Part shown: piece by piece, positions 7,491 to 15,882 of the stretch | Position numbering within the stretch: position 1 is the first letter of the stretch | How the letters are laid out: every line of letters starts with the position of its first letter | DNA from: Acidobacteriota bacterium | GTDB taxonomy: Bacteria > Acidobacteriota > Terriglobia > Acidiferrales > UBA7541 | Direction: 5' to 3' | Assembly (NCBI GenBank): GCA_013289835.1 | Contig: JABCZG010000003.1 | Location: 186,001-250,000, forward strand | Length of the DNA: 64,000 bases | Position numbers and translations under genes: made by a program | Notes under the pieces: model-generated | The model's database searches: none | What the model was told of the DNA's origin: nothing | The model's input: only the letters and a program-made list of their open reading frames with translations

Positions 7491-10400
7491 ATGTCGAAAG
7501 AATTGGTTATCTCCGCGGCCTCCCACGAACGGCGGGTCGCGATTCTCGAAGAAGGTCAGTTAGTCGAAATCTACATCGAGCGCGAAAAAGAATTCGCGCT
7601 GGTCGGCAGCATCTACAAAGGAAAAGTCACCCGCGTCCTCCCCGGCATGCAGTCCGCTTTCGTGGACATCGGCCTCGACGGCGACGCCTTCCTCTACGTT
7701 AGCGATGTATTCGAAAACCTGGAGGACTACGACCACGGGCACCCGCACGAGCAGTCGCCAGTACCCTCTGCGGTCCCGTCGTTCTCGCCAGTGGACAGCG
7801 CTCCCGTCGAACTTTTGCCGGGCGAATCTTTGGCGCGCGCCAGCGAGCATCATGACGAAGCGCATCATGAAGAGTTCCACTCGGAAGAGACGCACGCCGA
7901 AGAGCATTCCTCTCACGAGGATGTGCACGCTTCGGAAGGCGAACACCATGAGGAACATCACGAAGACGCTCAGCCTGTAGCGCAGGACTTGGCACACTCC
8001 GATGCTCCCGAGGAACGCCAGCCGGAATCCAACGCCTCCGCGCCACAGAATTTTTCGCCGCACTACAATCCCACGCAGAACTATCCGGCACGCACCAGCG
8101 GCGACCGCCCTGGCCAGAGCTATGGCCGTGGCAATGATCGAGGCGGAGATCGTGGTGGCGATCGAGGCCGTGGTGGACGTTGGGGACGCCGCGGAGGACG
8201 CCATCGCGGCGGCCGTCCGCAAGGCGCTCCGGGTGGCGCACGCAATTTACCACCATCCAAGTACGCTTCGCCGCAAGGCGGAGAATCGCGAGGCTACGAA
8301 AATCGCGGCGCGCAACCGCGCAGTTACGACAACCGACGTCCCGAAAGCCCGCGGCCTCCGAGCCCGCCGTCTTCCATGGAAGCGGCTGAGGAGCCGATTC
8401 TTCTTCCCGGCGAATCCCTGGCAAAGTATCGCGGCAAGCCCATCGCAGCATCTGCATCTGCTCCTGCGCCGGCCGTTGAGCACGAATCCCATCATGATGA
8501 ACAGCCGGAACCGATGGAGAATGCGCCGCGCGCGTCGTCCCCTCTTCCGGCAACCGGTCCTGGCGGCGGTGGTAACCTCCCGCGTCGCTTCTCCGGCGGC
8601 CTGCCTCGCTGGCTCTTGGCCGAGGCCGGCACGGAAGCGGAAGGAAGCCCGGCGAGTGAAGCAGCGCACTCAACGGAAGAAATTTCCGCGGCAGGCAGCG
8701 CCGTTGTCGAATCCGAACCCGTTCGCAATGAAGTCGAACTAAATGACGACCAGGTCGCCGCGCTTGCTTCCGGTATCGTCGAAGCAAAACACGAAGAGAC
8801 CCAGGAAGAAGCGGAAGCCGATGCCGTCGTCGGCGGCGCCGAGTTCGAAGAGGATGAAAACGCAGAAGAGTCGGACGAAACGGAAGAAACACCTTCCGTC
8901 GAAATCGCGGAGGTCTCGCAGTTCTCTGCGGAAGAATCCGAAGAAATCGAAGCAGGCCGAGCCGCCAACCGCGCAGAGTTCGCCGCGGACGTCGCGCAGG
9001 AAAGCGCCGAGCACGCCGCAGCCCTGGGCGACTCCGTGCACATCGAGCATGAGCACGCCGAGCATGAACTCCATGACGCGGAACACACCGAGACCGAACA
9101 CAGCGAGCACGAACACCACGAGCGCGATCATTCCGAACACCAGCACGTCGAAATCGAACACGTCGAACAGGAAGTGATTTCCGCCTCCTCCGGCGAAACC
9201 GTTGCCGGAGCGGCCATCATCGAAGACGACGTCATTTTGCTCCCCGGCGAAACTCGTTCCCCGCGCAGCAGCGCCCCCGGCGCTCCCCGCGAAGAGTTCC
9301 CGCGCGATTCCGCGCGCATCGGCGGTGACCCGCGCTCGCGCTTCCAGCGGCCATTCCGGAGCGGCGGACGCGACCGAGACCGCGGACGCGGTGGGCGCCC
9401 AGACAGCCGAGGTGGACGTCCCGACAGTCGTGGTGGCCGCCCTGATCGCGGCGGACGCCCCGGCGGGCCGCGTTTCGAACGCCGTCCCAGCGGCGGACCG
9501 CGACATGACCGTGGCTATCAAGGCGGCCGTTCCGGCCCGTCGCGCCGGCCGCAGCTCATTTCGGAAATGCTGAAGGCTGGTCAGGACATCGTCATTCAAA
9601 TCGCCAAGGAGCCTCTCGGCAAGAAGGGCGCGCGCATCACCAGCCACGTCGCTCTCCCGGGCCGCTTCCTCGTTTACATGCCGACCGTTCATCACACTGG
9701 CGTGTCGCGCAAAATTATCTCCGCGGAAAATCGCTCGCGCTTGCGCCGGTTAGTTAGCGAAGCCGGCAACAGCTATCCCGGTGGCTTCATCGTTCGAACG
9801 GCCGCCGGCGGCGCCACTGACGACGAAATCCGCACGGACATTGATTTCCTCGGCAAGACCTGGAATGAAATCAAAGAACGCAGCGAGCAGCGCAAAGCGC
9901 CCTCCCTGCTCCACCGCGACCTCGACCTCGTCGAGCGCATGCTGCGCGACTACGTCAGCGACGATTTCACCGCCATCTGGATCGACAACGAAGAGGAGTA
10001 CGGCAAGATCGTCGAATTCGTCAGCCGCTTCCAGCCCAAGCTCGTCAGCCGCGTCAAGCTCTACACCAAGGAAACGCCGATCTTCGAAGAGTTCGGCATT
10101 CAGCACGAACTGGACAAAGCCCTGCGCGCCAAGGTCTGGCTCAAGTCCGGCGGCTACATCGTCATCAACCACACCGAAGCGCTGGTGGCCATCGACGTCA
10201 ATACCGGTAAATTTGTCGGCAAGGGCTCCACTCGTCTCGAGGACACCATTGTCAAAACCAACCTCGAAGCCGTGAAGGAAATCGTCCGCCAAATCCGCTT
10301 GCGCGACCTCGGCGGCATTATCGTCGTGGACTTCATTGACATGGAAGAGCGCCGTAACCGCGAGAAAGTTTTATCCGCGCTGCAGCAGGCCCTCGAAGAA

Positions 10401-10757
10401 GACAAGGCGCCGTCGAAAGCGCTCTCCTTCAACGAGTTCGGCCTCGTCTGCATCACCCGCAAGCGCACCAAGCAGGCGCTCGAGCGCGTCCTCTGCCAGC
10501 CGTGCCCGTATTGCACCGGCTCCGGCATGGTCAAGTCCATTCCCACGCTCTGCTACGAAATCCAGGCGGAAGCCCGCAAAATGGCCGCTGCCGGCCAGGA
10601 GGGCCCGAACTTGACTCTTCGCGTCCACCCGGAAATCGCCAAAGCTCTAAAAACACGCGAGTCCATGCTCATTGACGAACTCGAGCAGACCGCCCACAAA
10701 CACATCATCATCCAATCCGACGCCACCCTCCACTGGGAGCAGTACGACATCTACTAG
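7491..10757 (+). CDS. rng: Ribonuclease E/G with a very large insertion in its S1 domain
   Basis: Endoribonuclease of rRNA maturation and mRNA decay. Residues 1-80 begin the S1 domain (VGSIYKGKVTRVLPGMQSAF). The rest of the S1 domain and the RNase H-like/DNase I-like catalytic core resume at about residue 692 (KAGQDIVIQIAKEPLGKKG). Catalytic acids are Asp902 (AIDVNTGKFVG) and Asp947 (VVDFIDME), and the zinc-link is CPYC (1005-1008). Between residues about 82 and 690 lies low-complexity sequence. It contains His/Glu-rich stretches, two Arg/Gly-rich blocks (about 205-235 and 620-685), a long acidic centre, and LLPGES/T repeated at 108, 304 and 583. Without the insert the protein would be about 480 residues, the normal RNase G size. 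No frameshift is seen. The start has a strong AAGGAG. Confidence 0.92.
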   Translation: MSKELVISAASHERRVAILEEGQLVEIYIEREKEFALVGSIYKGKVTRVLPGMQSAFVDIGLDGDAFLYVSDVFENLEDYDHGHPHEQSPVPSAVPSFSPVDSAPVELLPGESLARASEHHDEAHHEEFHSEETHAEEHSSHEDVHASEGEHHEEHHEDAQPVAQDLAHSDAPEERQPESNASAPQNFSPHYNPTQNYPARTSGDRPGQSYGRGNDRGGDRGGDRGRGGRWGRRGGRHRGGRPQGAPGGARNLPPSKYASPQGGESRGYENRGAQPRSYDNRRPESPRPPSPPSSMEAAEEPILLPGESLAKYRGKPIAASASAPAPAVEHESHHDEQPEPMENAPRASSPLPATGPGGGGNLPRRFSGGLPRWLLAEAGTEAEGSPASEAAHSTEEISAAGSAVVESEPVRNEVELNDDQVAALASGIVEAKHEETQEEAEADAVVGGAEFEEDENAEESDETEETPSVEIAEVSQFSAEESEEIEAGRAANRAEFAADVAQESAEHAAALGDSVHIEHEHAEHELHDAEHTETEHSEHEHHERDHSEHQHVEIEHVEQEVISASSGETVAGAAIIEDDVILLPGETRSPRSSAPGAPREEFPRDSARIGGDPRSRFQRPFRSGGRDRDRGRGGRPDSRGGRPDSRGGRPDRGGRPGGPRFERRPSGGPRHDRGYQGGRSGPSRRPQLISEMLKAGQDIVIQIAKEPLGKKGARITSHVALPGRFLVYMPTVHHTGVSRKIISAENRSRLRRLVSEAGNSYPGGFIVRTAAGGATDDEIRTDIDFLGKTWNEIKERSEQRKAPSLLHRDLDLVERMLRDYVSDDFTAIWIDNEEEYGKIVEFVSRFQPKLVSRVKLYTKETPIFEEFGIQHELDKALRAKVWLKSGGYIVINHTEALVAIDVNTGKFVGKGSTRLEDTIVKTNLEAVKEIVRQIRLRDLGGIIVVDFIDMEERRNREKVLSALQQALEEDKAPSKALSFNEFGLVCITRKRTKQALERVLCQPCPYCTGSGMVKSIPTLCYEIQAEARKMAAAGQEGPNLTLRVHPEIAKALKTRESMLIDELEQTAHKHIIIQSDATLHWEQYDIY

Positions 10758-10760
10758 TAG

Positions 10761-10780
10761 GACAGGCATTCCTGCCTGTC
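10761..10780 (+). terminator. Hairpin after rng (perfect 8-bp stem)
   Basis: gacaggca ttcc tgcctgtc forms a perfect 8-bp stem with a 4-base loop three bases after the rng stop codon. There is no clean T-run, only ctctt afterwards. It could act as a terminator or as an mRNA 3'-end stabiliser together with the next hairpin. Confidence 0.5.
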
Positions 10781-10793
10781 CTCTTGGTGGCTT

Positions 10794-10824
10794 AGAAGGG
10801 GCGCAGCACCGCTGCGCCCCTTCT
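10794..10824. terminator. Strong 14-bp hairpin between convergent rng and vapC
   Basis: agaaggggcgcagc and gctgcgccccttct pair perfectly over 14 bp around a 3-base loop. It lies between the ends of rng (rightward) and the vapBC pair (leftward), a good position for a bidirectional transcription barrier. No long T-run follows on either strand. Confidence 0.6.
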
Positions 10825-10864
10825 CGGCAACCCAATGCCAGCCTTGTCGGCCTTGGCCCAGGTC

Positions 10865-11272
10865 TTAGGTTTTCTCTGGAATTACGAACGCCCCGGGAAT
10901 GTTTCGATCCAGCGTCGCCAGGACCGCCCCATTCGCTTTCGCCAGCTGCACGAGATGTCCATCCGTAATCTGCTTGGCAGCCTTCACCCACCTAGGAAGC
11001 CGCGACGCATCGAGATCATCCGCAACAAATACAAATCCAACCCGGCTGCTCGATTTCAGCCTCAACAAGGAGGCTCTCGACTCCTCCACGGAAAGTCCAT
11101 ATTGCGGAAGCCCCAGGACACGCACGAATCCCAGCTCGGTTATCGCGCAAGTCGCGAGTTCATCCTCTTCAGGCCGCAACGCCTGAAACCAGCCCGCAAC
11201 CTGTTCAAAAAACTCATGTCCCTGGAATCCCACGGCTACTAGAGTGCTTACTTCCAGCAAATACCTGCTCAT
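10865..11272 (-). CDS. vapC: PIN-domain toxin, VapC type
   Basis: A 135-residue PIN-fold protein, probably an RNA-cleaving toxin. Its acidic positions are Glu7 (YLLEVSTLVAV), Glu46 (AITELGF), Asp104 (ITDGHLVQLA) and Asp122 (LATLDRN). The first of these is Asp in almost all PIN nucleases, so Glu here is an active-site variant. It overlaps the upstream AbrB-like gene by four bases (ATGA), the classic toxin-antitoxin arrangement with the antitoxin first. Confidence 0.78.
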   Translation of the reverse strand: MSRYLLEVSTLVAVGFQGHEFFEQVAGWFQALRPEEDELATCAITELGFVRVLGLPQYGLSVEESRASLLRLKSSSRVGFVFVADDLDASRLPRWVKAAKQITDGHLVQLAKANGAVLATLDRNIPGAFVIPEKT

Positions 11273-11526
11273 GGAAAGTCAGACAAAGCTTGCTTGACCT
11301 GTTTGTGGGTTAGGACGGGAGCTCCGGGCCCGAACGTCAGCACCGCCAGTCCTGTGCGGGGATCGGTGATAATTCTCGCCTTTCTCCGCTTCCCTCTTCG
11401 GGGCCGCAAAACAATCGCATCGCCTTCCAGCTTCACATCCAGCGCGTCGCCGGGCCTCAAACCCAGCCTTTGGCGCAGCCGATGCGGCAACACGACCTGC
11501 CCCTTGCTTGAAACTTTCGTTTCCAT
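11269..11526 (-). CDS. vapB: AbrB/MazE-type antitoxin, VapB-like
   Basis: An 85-residue swapped-hairpin DNA-binding protein. The N-terminus reads VSSKGQVVLPHRLRQRLGL followed by RPGDALDVKLEGDAIVLRP, the standard SpoVT/AbrB fold. The C-terminal 40 residues (from KRRKARII) are the likely toxin-binding tail. It is translationally coupled to the PIN toxin gene. Members of this family normally bind their own promoter and repress the pair. Confidence 0.8.
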   Translation of the reverse strand: METKVSSKGQVVLPHRLRQRLGLRPGDALDVKLEGDAIVLRPRRGKRRKARIITDPRTGLAVLTFGPGAPVLTHKQVKQALSDFP

Positions 11527-11655
11527 GGTAAGACAATCTTACCTCATGCGCTCGGCCGAAACAATCCAAATCACCTGTAAGGTCGTAGCCCCCTCTCCAA
11601 AATTCCCGTAACCAAGCTCTGCAAAAACGAGTAAGTAGGTATAGAGAGTGGCGAG

Positions 11656-12183
11656 ATGGAGCTGCTGGAACGGTTCGCGGCGGGCGACCTCGAAGCCTTC
11701 GAAGTGCTGTTTCGGCAGCACCAGAAGGAAGTTTACGCCTGGATTGTCCGCATCGTCCGCGACAGCGGTATCGCCGAGGATCTGACCGTGGAAACGTTTT
11801 GGCGCATATACAAATCGCGAGCTCGCTTCCGTCCGGACGGGAATTTCCGCGCCTGGGCGAGGCGAATCGCCACCAACGCGGCTCTCGACCATCTGCGAAT
11901 CGCCCGTCACGAAACGGAGCTTCCCGACGATCTCGCCGGCCCACCCGGTGAGGATTCCGCAGTCCGCGGCGAGATACGCAAGCGGATTAAAGAAGCGTTC
12001 CACCAGCTCCCGGCAAAATACCGATTGATAGCCACGCTCGCTCTGATTGAAGAAGAACCGTACGAGAGTATCGCTCAGGCGGTCGGAATTTCCGCTGGGT
12101 TAGTAAAAATAAGAGTCTTTCGAGCTGTGCGAATGTTGCGCAAGAAGCTCAGCCCATTAAGAGTGGAGGCCGTCGCGAAATGA
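11656..12183 (+). CDS. ECF-type RNA polymerase sigma factor
   Basis: A 175-residue two-domain sigma factor. Region 2 is seen at about residues 10-75 (DLEAFEVLFRQHQKEVYAWI, then VETFWRIYKSRARFRPDGNF and ARRIATNAALDHLR). Region 4 is at about 110-165 (LPAKYRLIATLALIEEEPYE, SIAQAVGISAGLVKIRVFRA). The gene overlaps the following 77-residue membrane protein by four bases, so that protein may be its anti-sigma partner. The target promoters are unknown. Confidence 0.88.
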   Translation: MELLERFAAGDLEAFEVLFRQHQKEVYAWIVRIVRDSGIAEDLTVETFWRIYKSRARFRPDGNFRAWARRIATNAALDHLRIARHETELPDDLAGPPGEDSAVRGEIRKRIKEAFHQLPAKYRLIATLALIEEEPYESIAQAVGISAGLVKIRVFRAVRMLRKKLSPLRVEAVAK

Positions 12184-12413
12184 ACGACAAAGAAAACGAC
12201 CTGGAAATCAAAGAACTTTTAAGGCAAGCAATCGCCCCGGTGAAAAACACCGAACTCCGCCGTGACCTGTGGCCGCAAATGCTCCGCAAACTCGATGAAC
12301 AGGCGGCCTCCGCCATAAATGTGCCCTGGTTCGACTGGGCCCTGGCTGCGATTCTGAGCGCCGTTCTCCTTCTTTTTCCGGGAGCGATTCCGGCATTGCT
12401 GTATCACTTGTGA
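12180..12413 (+). CDS. Small single-pass membrane protein, putative anti-sigma partner
   Basis: A 77-residue protein with an acidic/basic amphipathic N-terminus (residues 1-45) and one hydrophobic helix at about 52-74 (WALAAILSAVLLLFPGAI). It overlaps the sigma gene by ATGA. Size, topology and coupling resemble short anti-sigma factors that hold an ECF sigma at the membrane. No zinc-binding His-x3-Cys-x2-Cys motif is present, so the role is inferred only from context. Confidence 0.6.
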   Translation: MNDKENDLEIKELLRQAIAPVKNTELRRDLWPQMLRKLDEQAASAINVPWFDWALAAILSAVLLLFPGAIPALLYHL

Positions 12414-12427
12414 CCCAGGAGGTTTTT

Positions 12428-12841
12428 ATGAATCAGCACACTTATATTCGAGCGTATCTGGCGGGAATCGCCGTGCCAACCGTGGTCCTCTTGGGCGTGA
12501 TGGCCGGCTACTGTGTTCTGCGGTACGTCTATAACTTTCCTGTTCCTGTCGAGCGCGTGATCGTGTTCCCCATGGCCGTCGTGCCGAATCTGTGGGGACT
12601 GTGGAACGTCCTCTTCATCGCCCTGCGCTCTCGCTGGCAGTTGAACATCGGCCTGCACGGCGCATTATTGCCGATTTTGCTCGCGCCTCTTGGCATCGTT
12701 GTGACAAGCCTCTTGAATTTCACGATTCCCGGCTTTGCCGCCCACGCCTTTCCCATCCTCGCCCCACTCGCCCTGATCTTCTACTATCTTGCATGGAAGT
12801 ACCTGGTCGGCTTTCTGAACGGCGTTGTCGGGCTCGCGTGA
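12428..12841 (+). CDS. Hypothetical four-helix membrane protein
   Basis: The start is the ATG at 12428, seven bases after a strong AGGAGG. The 137-residue product has about four hydrophobic helices: near residues 11-32 (GIAVPTVVLLGVMAGYCVL), 44-62, 72-95 (LLPILLAPLGIVVTSLL) and 100-130. It is the third gene of the sigma-factor operon and was not recognised as a named family. A membrane stress or envelope role is possible from context but unproven. Confidence 0.65.
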   Translation: MNQHTYIRAYLAGIAVPTVVLLGVMAGYCVLRYVYNFPVPVERVIVFPMAVVPNLWGLWNVLFIALRSRWQLNIGLHGALLPILLAPLGIVVTSLLNFTIPGFAAHAFPILAPLALIFYYLAWKYLVGFLNGVVGLA

Positions 12842-13007
12842 GCCTCGCACGCTTCGACCTGTCCGTACGGTCAGTTTCCGAAGTACGCAAGCCCATCCCT
12901 TTTCCTCGTTGCTTCGCGCTGCTCCACGCGTCTACAGTGGTTCCACGCTGCTCCTCCCACCCGGAGCTTCATCCATTCTTAGTGACGAAATAAGGGAGGC
13001 ATTTATC

Positions 13008-13469
13008 ATGTGGTCCAAACAACAAGCCGTCGCGGAACCGCCCGTCACTTCGCCGGCGCCCAGTTTCTCGTCCCCAGTCGTTCCTTTCAATTCCCCTTCC
13101 GCCTCGCGCCTGGGAGGTTCGAATTCCCGCAGCGCGGCGCGCATTGGCGCCAGCATCCAAATTAAAGGACAAGTCAGCGGCGACGAAGATTTGCAAATTG
13201 ACGGGAAGGTGCTCGGCCCGATCTCGCTGAAGGGCCATGAACTGACCGTCGGCTCAACCGCCGAACTCGATTCCGAAATTCACGCTGGCGAAGTAGTGGT
13301 CTCCGGCAAAGTGGTCGGCAACGTCCATGCCCGCGGCCGCGTAGACATCAAAAAAGACGGCTCGCTCATCGGCGACATCTCTTCCGCACGCATCAGCATC
13401 GAAGACGGCGCCCACTTCAAAGGCCGCATCGAAATCGACCCAACCAAATCCCACCCCGCCGCCGACTAG
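13008..13469 (+). CDS. Bactofilin (polymer-forming cytoskeletal protein)
   Basis: The 153-residue protein has a disordered Pro/Ser-rich N-terminus (residues 1-45) and then the bactofilin beta-helix core, starting GASIQIKGQVSGDEDLQIDG. Regularly spaced Gly/Val steps follow (VVVSGKVVGNVHARGRVDIK, then GSLIGDISSARISIEDGA). Bactofilins self-assemble at the membrane and guide cell shape or polar structures. I start at ATG 13008, preceded by AGGGAGG. The longer upstream frame has no bactofilin-like sequence. Confidence 0.88.
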   Translation: MWSKQQAVAEPPVTSPAPSFSSPVVPFNSPSASRLGGSNSRSAARIGASIQIKGQVSGDEDLQIDGKVLGPISLKGHELTVGSTAELDSEIHAGEVVVSGKVVGNVHARGRVDIKKDGSLIGDISSARISIEDGAHFKGRIEIDPTKSHPAAD

Positions 13470-13529
13470 CGCGTGGAAGACGCTTCTGCGCAAAACTGCG
13501 CCGGGCGTCTTTCCCTGAATTTGGAAACT

Positions 13530-14147
13530 CTAGCTTCCGGAATACCGTTGCTCTTTCCACGGGTCGCCATAGGCGTGATACCCGTTGCGCTCCCAGAAGC
13601 CCAGCCGGTCGTGATCGAGCAGCACGAATCCGCGCACCCACTTCACGCTCTTCCATCCATACAGATGCGGCACGATCAGCCGCATCGGGCCACCATGTTC
13701 GGCGGTCAGCGGCTGGCCGTCGTGTTCGAACGCGAAGAGCACGTTTGGACGCAGCAGATCCTCGAGCGGAATATTCGCGGTATAGCCTTCTTCCGCGAGC
13801 ACCGAAGCAAACCGCGCCGCTGGTTTTACCTTCACCAGCTTGAGCACGTCCGTGAACAGCACGCCCTTCCACCGATTGTCCAGCCGGCTCCATCGCGTCA
13901 CGCAATGAAAATCCGAAGTAACTTCGCTCTGCGGCAACGCGCGAAATTCCGTCCACGTCAGCCGCTTCGGTTCCTCGACTTCCCCCGAAATCTGGAAGTC
14001 CCACTTCGCTGGATCGAACACCGGAATGGTCCCGTAGTGCAGCACCGGCCACTTCAGCGTCAGCGATTGCCCCGGCGGCAGCCGCCCCTCAGCCTTCGCC
14101 TTCTTCTCCAGCTCCCGCCGGTCCCCCAAATCGCTAAACAACGCCAT
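13530..14147 (-). CDS. Sulfite-oxidase-fold molybdopterin oxidoreductase (MsrP/YedY-like)
   Basis: A 205-residue protein of the oxidoreductase molybdopterin-binding family. The molybdenum-ligand cysteine is Cys82 in FHCVTRWS. The family motifs GVLFTDVLKL, GGPMRLIVPHLYGWKSVKW and the C-terminal WERNGYH are visible. The start is placed at 14147 (MALFSDLG) because GAGGAG lies seven bases upstream and the family normally begins at this point with a short basic tail. No Tat signal is visible, so it is likely cytoplasmic, unlike E. coli MsrP. The physiological substrate is unknown. Confidence 0.82.
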   Translation of the reverse strand: MALFSDLGDRRELEKKAKAEGRLPPGQSLTLKWPVLHYGTIPVFDPAKWDFQISGEVEEPKRLTWTEFRALPQSEVTSDFHCVTRWSRLDNRWKGVLFTDVLKLVKVKPAARFASVLAEEGYTANIPLEDLLRPNVLFAFEHDGQPLTAEHGGPMRLIVPHLYGWKSVKWVRGFVLLDHDRLGFWERNGYHAYGDPWKEQRYSGS

Positions 14148-14233
14148 TCCAATCTCCTCACCCATTCGATGATACTTCCGCGCGAAAGTTCCAGATACTC
14201 TCGATCCCGACATCCTCGGCGCTGCCCGCCCAG

Positions 14234-14259
14234 TCACGAGTCACCAATCACGAGTCACC
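14234..14259 (+). repeat. Tandem 12-bp direct repeat upstream of folD
   Basis: tcacgagtcacc occurs at 14234-14245 and again at 14248-14259, a 14-bp period. It is followed by a T-rich stretch and tatgctatgat, which resembles a -10 element. The position about 50 bp upstream of the folD start suggests a possible operator, but slippage-generated repeat is equally possible. Confidence 0.4.
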
Positions 14260-14307
14260 TTTTTCCCTATGCTATGATTTCTCCTTGCCCCACGAAAGCG
14301 AGCCCGC

Positions 14308-15264
14308 ATGACCGCACGCATCCTCGACGGCGCCAAAATCCGCGACCAGATCTTCGTCGAACTGAAAGACGAAGTTCGCTTGCTTACCTCCGCGGGCGTG
14401 CGCCCCGGCCTCGCCGCCGTCCTCGTTGGCGATAATCCCGCCTCGCAACTTTACGTAAAAAGCAAAATCGCCGCCTGCGAACAACTCGGCCTAGCCAGCG
14501 CCCTTCTCACTCCGCCCGCCACCGTGAACACGCTCGACCTCCTCGCTGTCATCGAAGACCTGAACCGCGACAACGAAGTGGACGGTATCCTCGTCCAGCT
14601 CCCACTTCCTACCCAGGTGGACACCAAACGCATCCTCGAAGCCGTCGATCCATCCAAAGACGTGGACGGCTTTCATCCCGTCAATCTCGGCCGCCTCGTC
14701 AGCGGACGCCCCGGCCTGGTCGCCTGCACTCCCGCCGGCTGCATGGAAATCCTCCGACGCAACGACATCCCTATCGAAGGCGCCAACGCCGTGGTCCTCG
14801 GCCGCAGCGACATCGTCGGCAAACCCATGGCCCTTCTCCTCATGCACGCCAACACTACCGTCACCATTTGCCATTCGAAAACGCGCGACCTCCCCGAAGT
14901 CGTCCGCCACGCCGACATCATCGTCGCCGCCATGGGCAAAGCCGGTTTCGTCGAAGCCAGCTGGATCAAACCCGGCGCCGCCGTCATTGATGTAGGCACC
15001 AATCGCGTCACCGACGCCAAAGGAGCCGAGCGCCTCTTCCGCAATTTCCCCGAACGCCTCGAAAAATTCCGCGCCAAAGGCAACGCTCTCGTCGGCGACG
15101 TTCATCCCGACGCACTCAACGTCGCAGGCGCGCTCACTCCAGTTCCCGGCGGCGTCGGCCCCATGACCATCACCATGCTCATGAGCAACACCGTCAAGGC
15201 CGCGCGCCTCCGCCGCGCCTCCCCCCGCTTTTCCGCCACGCAATCCATTGCCGGCGCGCGGTAA
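14308..15264 (+). CDS. folD: Bifunctional methylenetetrahydrofolate dehydrogenase/cyclohydrolase FolD
   Basis: Interconverts methylene-, methenyl- and 10-formyl-tetrahydrofolate. Family motifs are LVGDNPASQLYVKSKIAACE (with the catalytic Lys), DGILVQLPLP, KDVDGFHPVNLG and the NADP-binding GRSDIVGKPMALLL. The C-terminal TPVPGGVGPMTITMLM is also present. The length of 318 is slightly above the usual 285-300 because of a C-terminal Arg/Ala-rich tail. It is followed by coaE after 9 bases. Confidence 0.95.
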   Translation: MTARILDGAKIRDQIFVELKDEVRLLTSAGVRPGLAAVLVGDNPASQLYVKSKIAACEQLGLASALLTPPATVNTLDLLAVIEDLNRDNEVDGILVQLPLPTQVDTKRILEAVDPSKDVDGFHPVNLGRLVSGRPGLVACTPAGCMEILRRNDIPIEGANAVVLGRSDIVGKPMALLLMHANTTVTICHSKTRDLPEVVRHADIIVAAMGKAGFVEASWIKPGAAVIDVGTNRVTDAKGAERLFRNFPERLEKFRAKGNALVGDVHPDALNVAGALTPVPGGVGPMTITMLMSNTVKAARLRRASPRFSATQSIAGAR

Positions 15265-15273
15265 ATCACAATC

Positions 15274-15882
15274 ATGCTCCGACTCGGACTCACCGGAGGC
15301 ATCGCCAGCGGCAAAAGCGCCGTCGCCGCCATGCTTCGCGAAATGGGCTTTTCCGTTCTCGACGCCGACTCCCTGGCCCACAAACTCATCGAGCCCGGCC
15401 AGCCCGCCTACGACGAAGTCCTCCGTGAATTCGGTCCTTCCATTACCGATGCCGGCGGCCGCGTTGACCGCGCCAGACTTGCCGCCGTCGTCTTCGCCGA
15501 TCGCGCCAAGCTCGACCGCTTGAACGCCATCGTCCATCCGCGCGTCGCCGAAGTCATCTCGCGACAATTCGAGGAATGGCAGCGCCAAGGCACGCGCGAT
15601 GCCGCTTTCGTGGAAGCCGCCCTTATCGTCGAAGCCGGCATTCACAAATCCCTCGATGGCCTCGTCGTCGCCTGGTGCGCACCCGAGCAACAGTTCGAAC
15701 GCCTCCGAGCTCGCGGCCTCAGCGAAGCCGAAGCCCGCCGCCGCATCGCCGCCCAGCTTCCCGTCGAAGAAAAACTCCGCTACGCCACAGAAAAAATCGA
15801 CTGCTCCGGCTCCATCGAACAGACTCGCCGCCAGGTCGAAGCTCTCGCCGCCAAACTCCGCCGCTCCCAGACGGCGCAGTGA
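15274..15882 (+). CDS. coaE: Dephospho-CoA kinase
   Basis: Final enzyme of CoA synthesis, phosphorylating the 3'-hydroxyl of dephospho-CoA. The 202-residue protein has the P-loop GLTGGIASGKSAVAAML (residues 4-20), the DADSLAH substrate-binding motif, HPRV, and the lid RRRIAAQLPVEEK. The family length is normal. It is co-directional with folD, nine bases after its stop, and followed by the protease gene. Confidence 0.95.
   Translation: MLRLGLTGGIASGKSAVAAMLREMGFSVLDADSLAHKLIEPGQPAYDEVLREFGPSITDAGGRVDRARLAAVVFADRAKLDRLNAIVHPRVAEVISRQFEEWQRQGTRDAAFVEAALIVEAGIHKSLDGLVVAWCAPEQQFERLRARGLSEAEARRRIAAQLPVEEKLRYATEKIDCSGSIEQTRRQVEALAAKLRRSQTAQ

Noticed and set aside
8002..8742. 246-codon frame on the same strand inside the RNase E/G insert
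   Set aside because: It could suggest a frameshifted gene, but the rng frame is continuous from S1 to the catalytic core and this frame is Arg-rich shadow sequence.
8739..9695. 318-codon frame antisense to the RNase E/G insert
   Set aside because: Generated by the repetitive GAx/CAx codons of the insert; low-complexity Phe/Val/Gly product without family features.
13112..13130. ggttcgaattcccgc, resembling a tRNA T-arm
   Set aside because: It lies inside the bactofilin coding sequence and no acceptor, D or anticodon arms surround it.
14491..15690. 399-codon open frame antisense to folD and coaE
   Set aside because: It mirrors codon structure of two certain genes on the other strand, has biased Gly/Asp/Ala composition and no recognisable motif.
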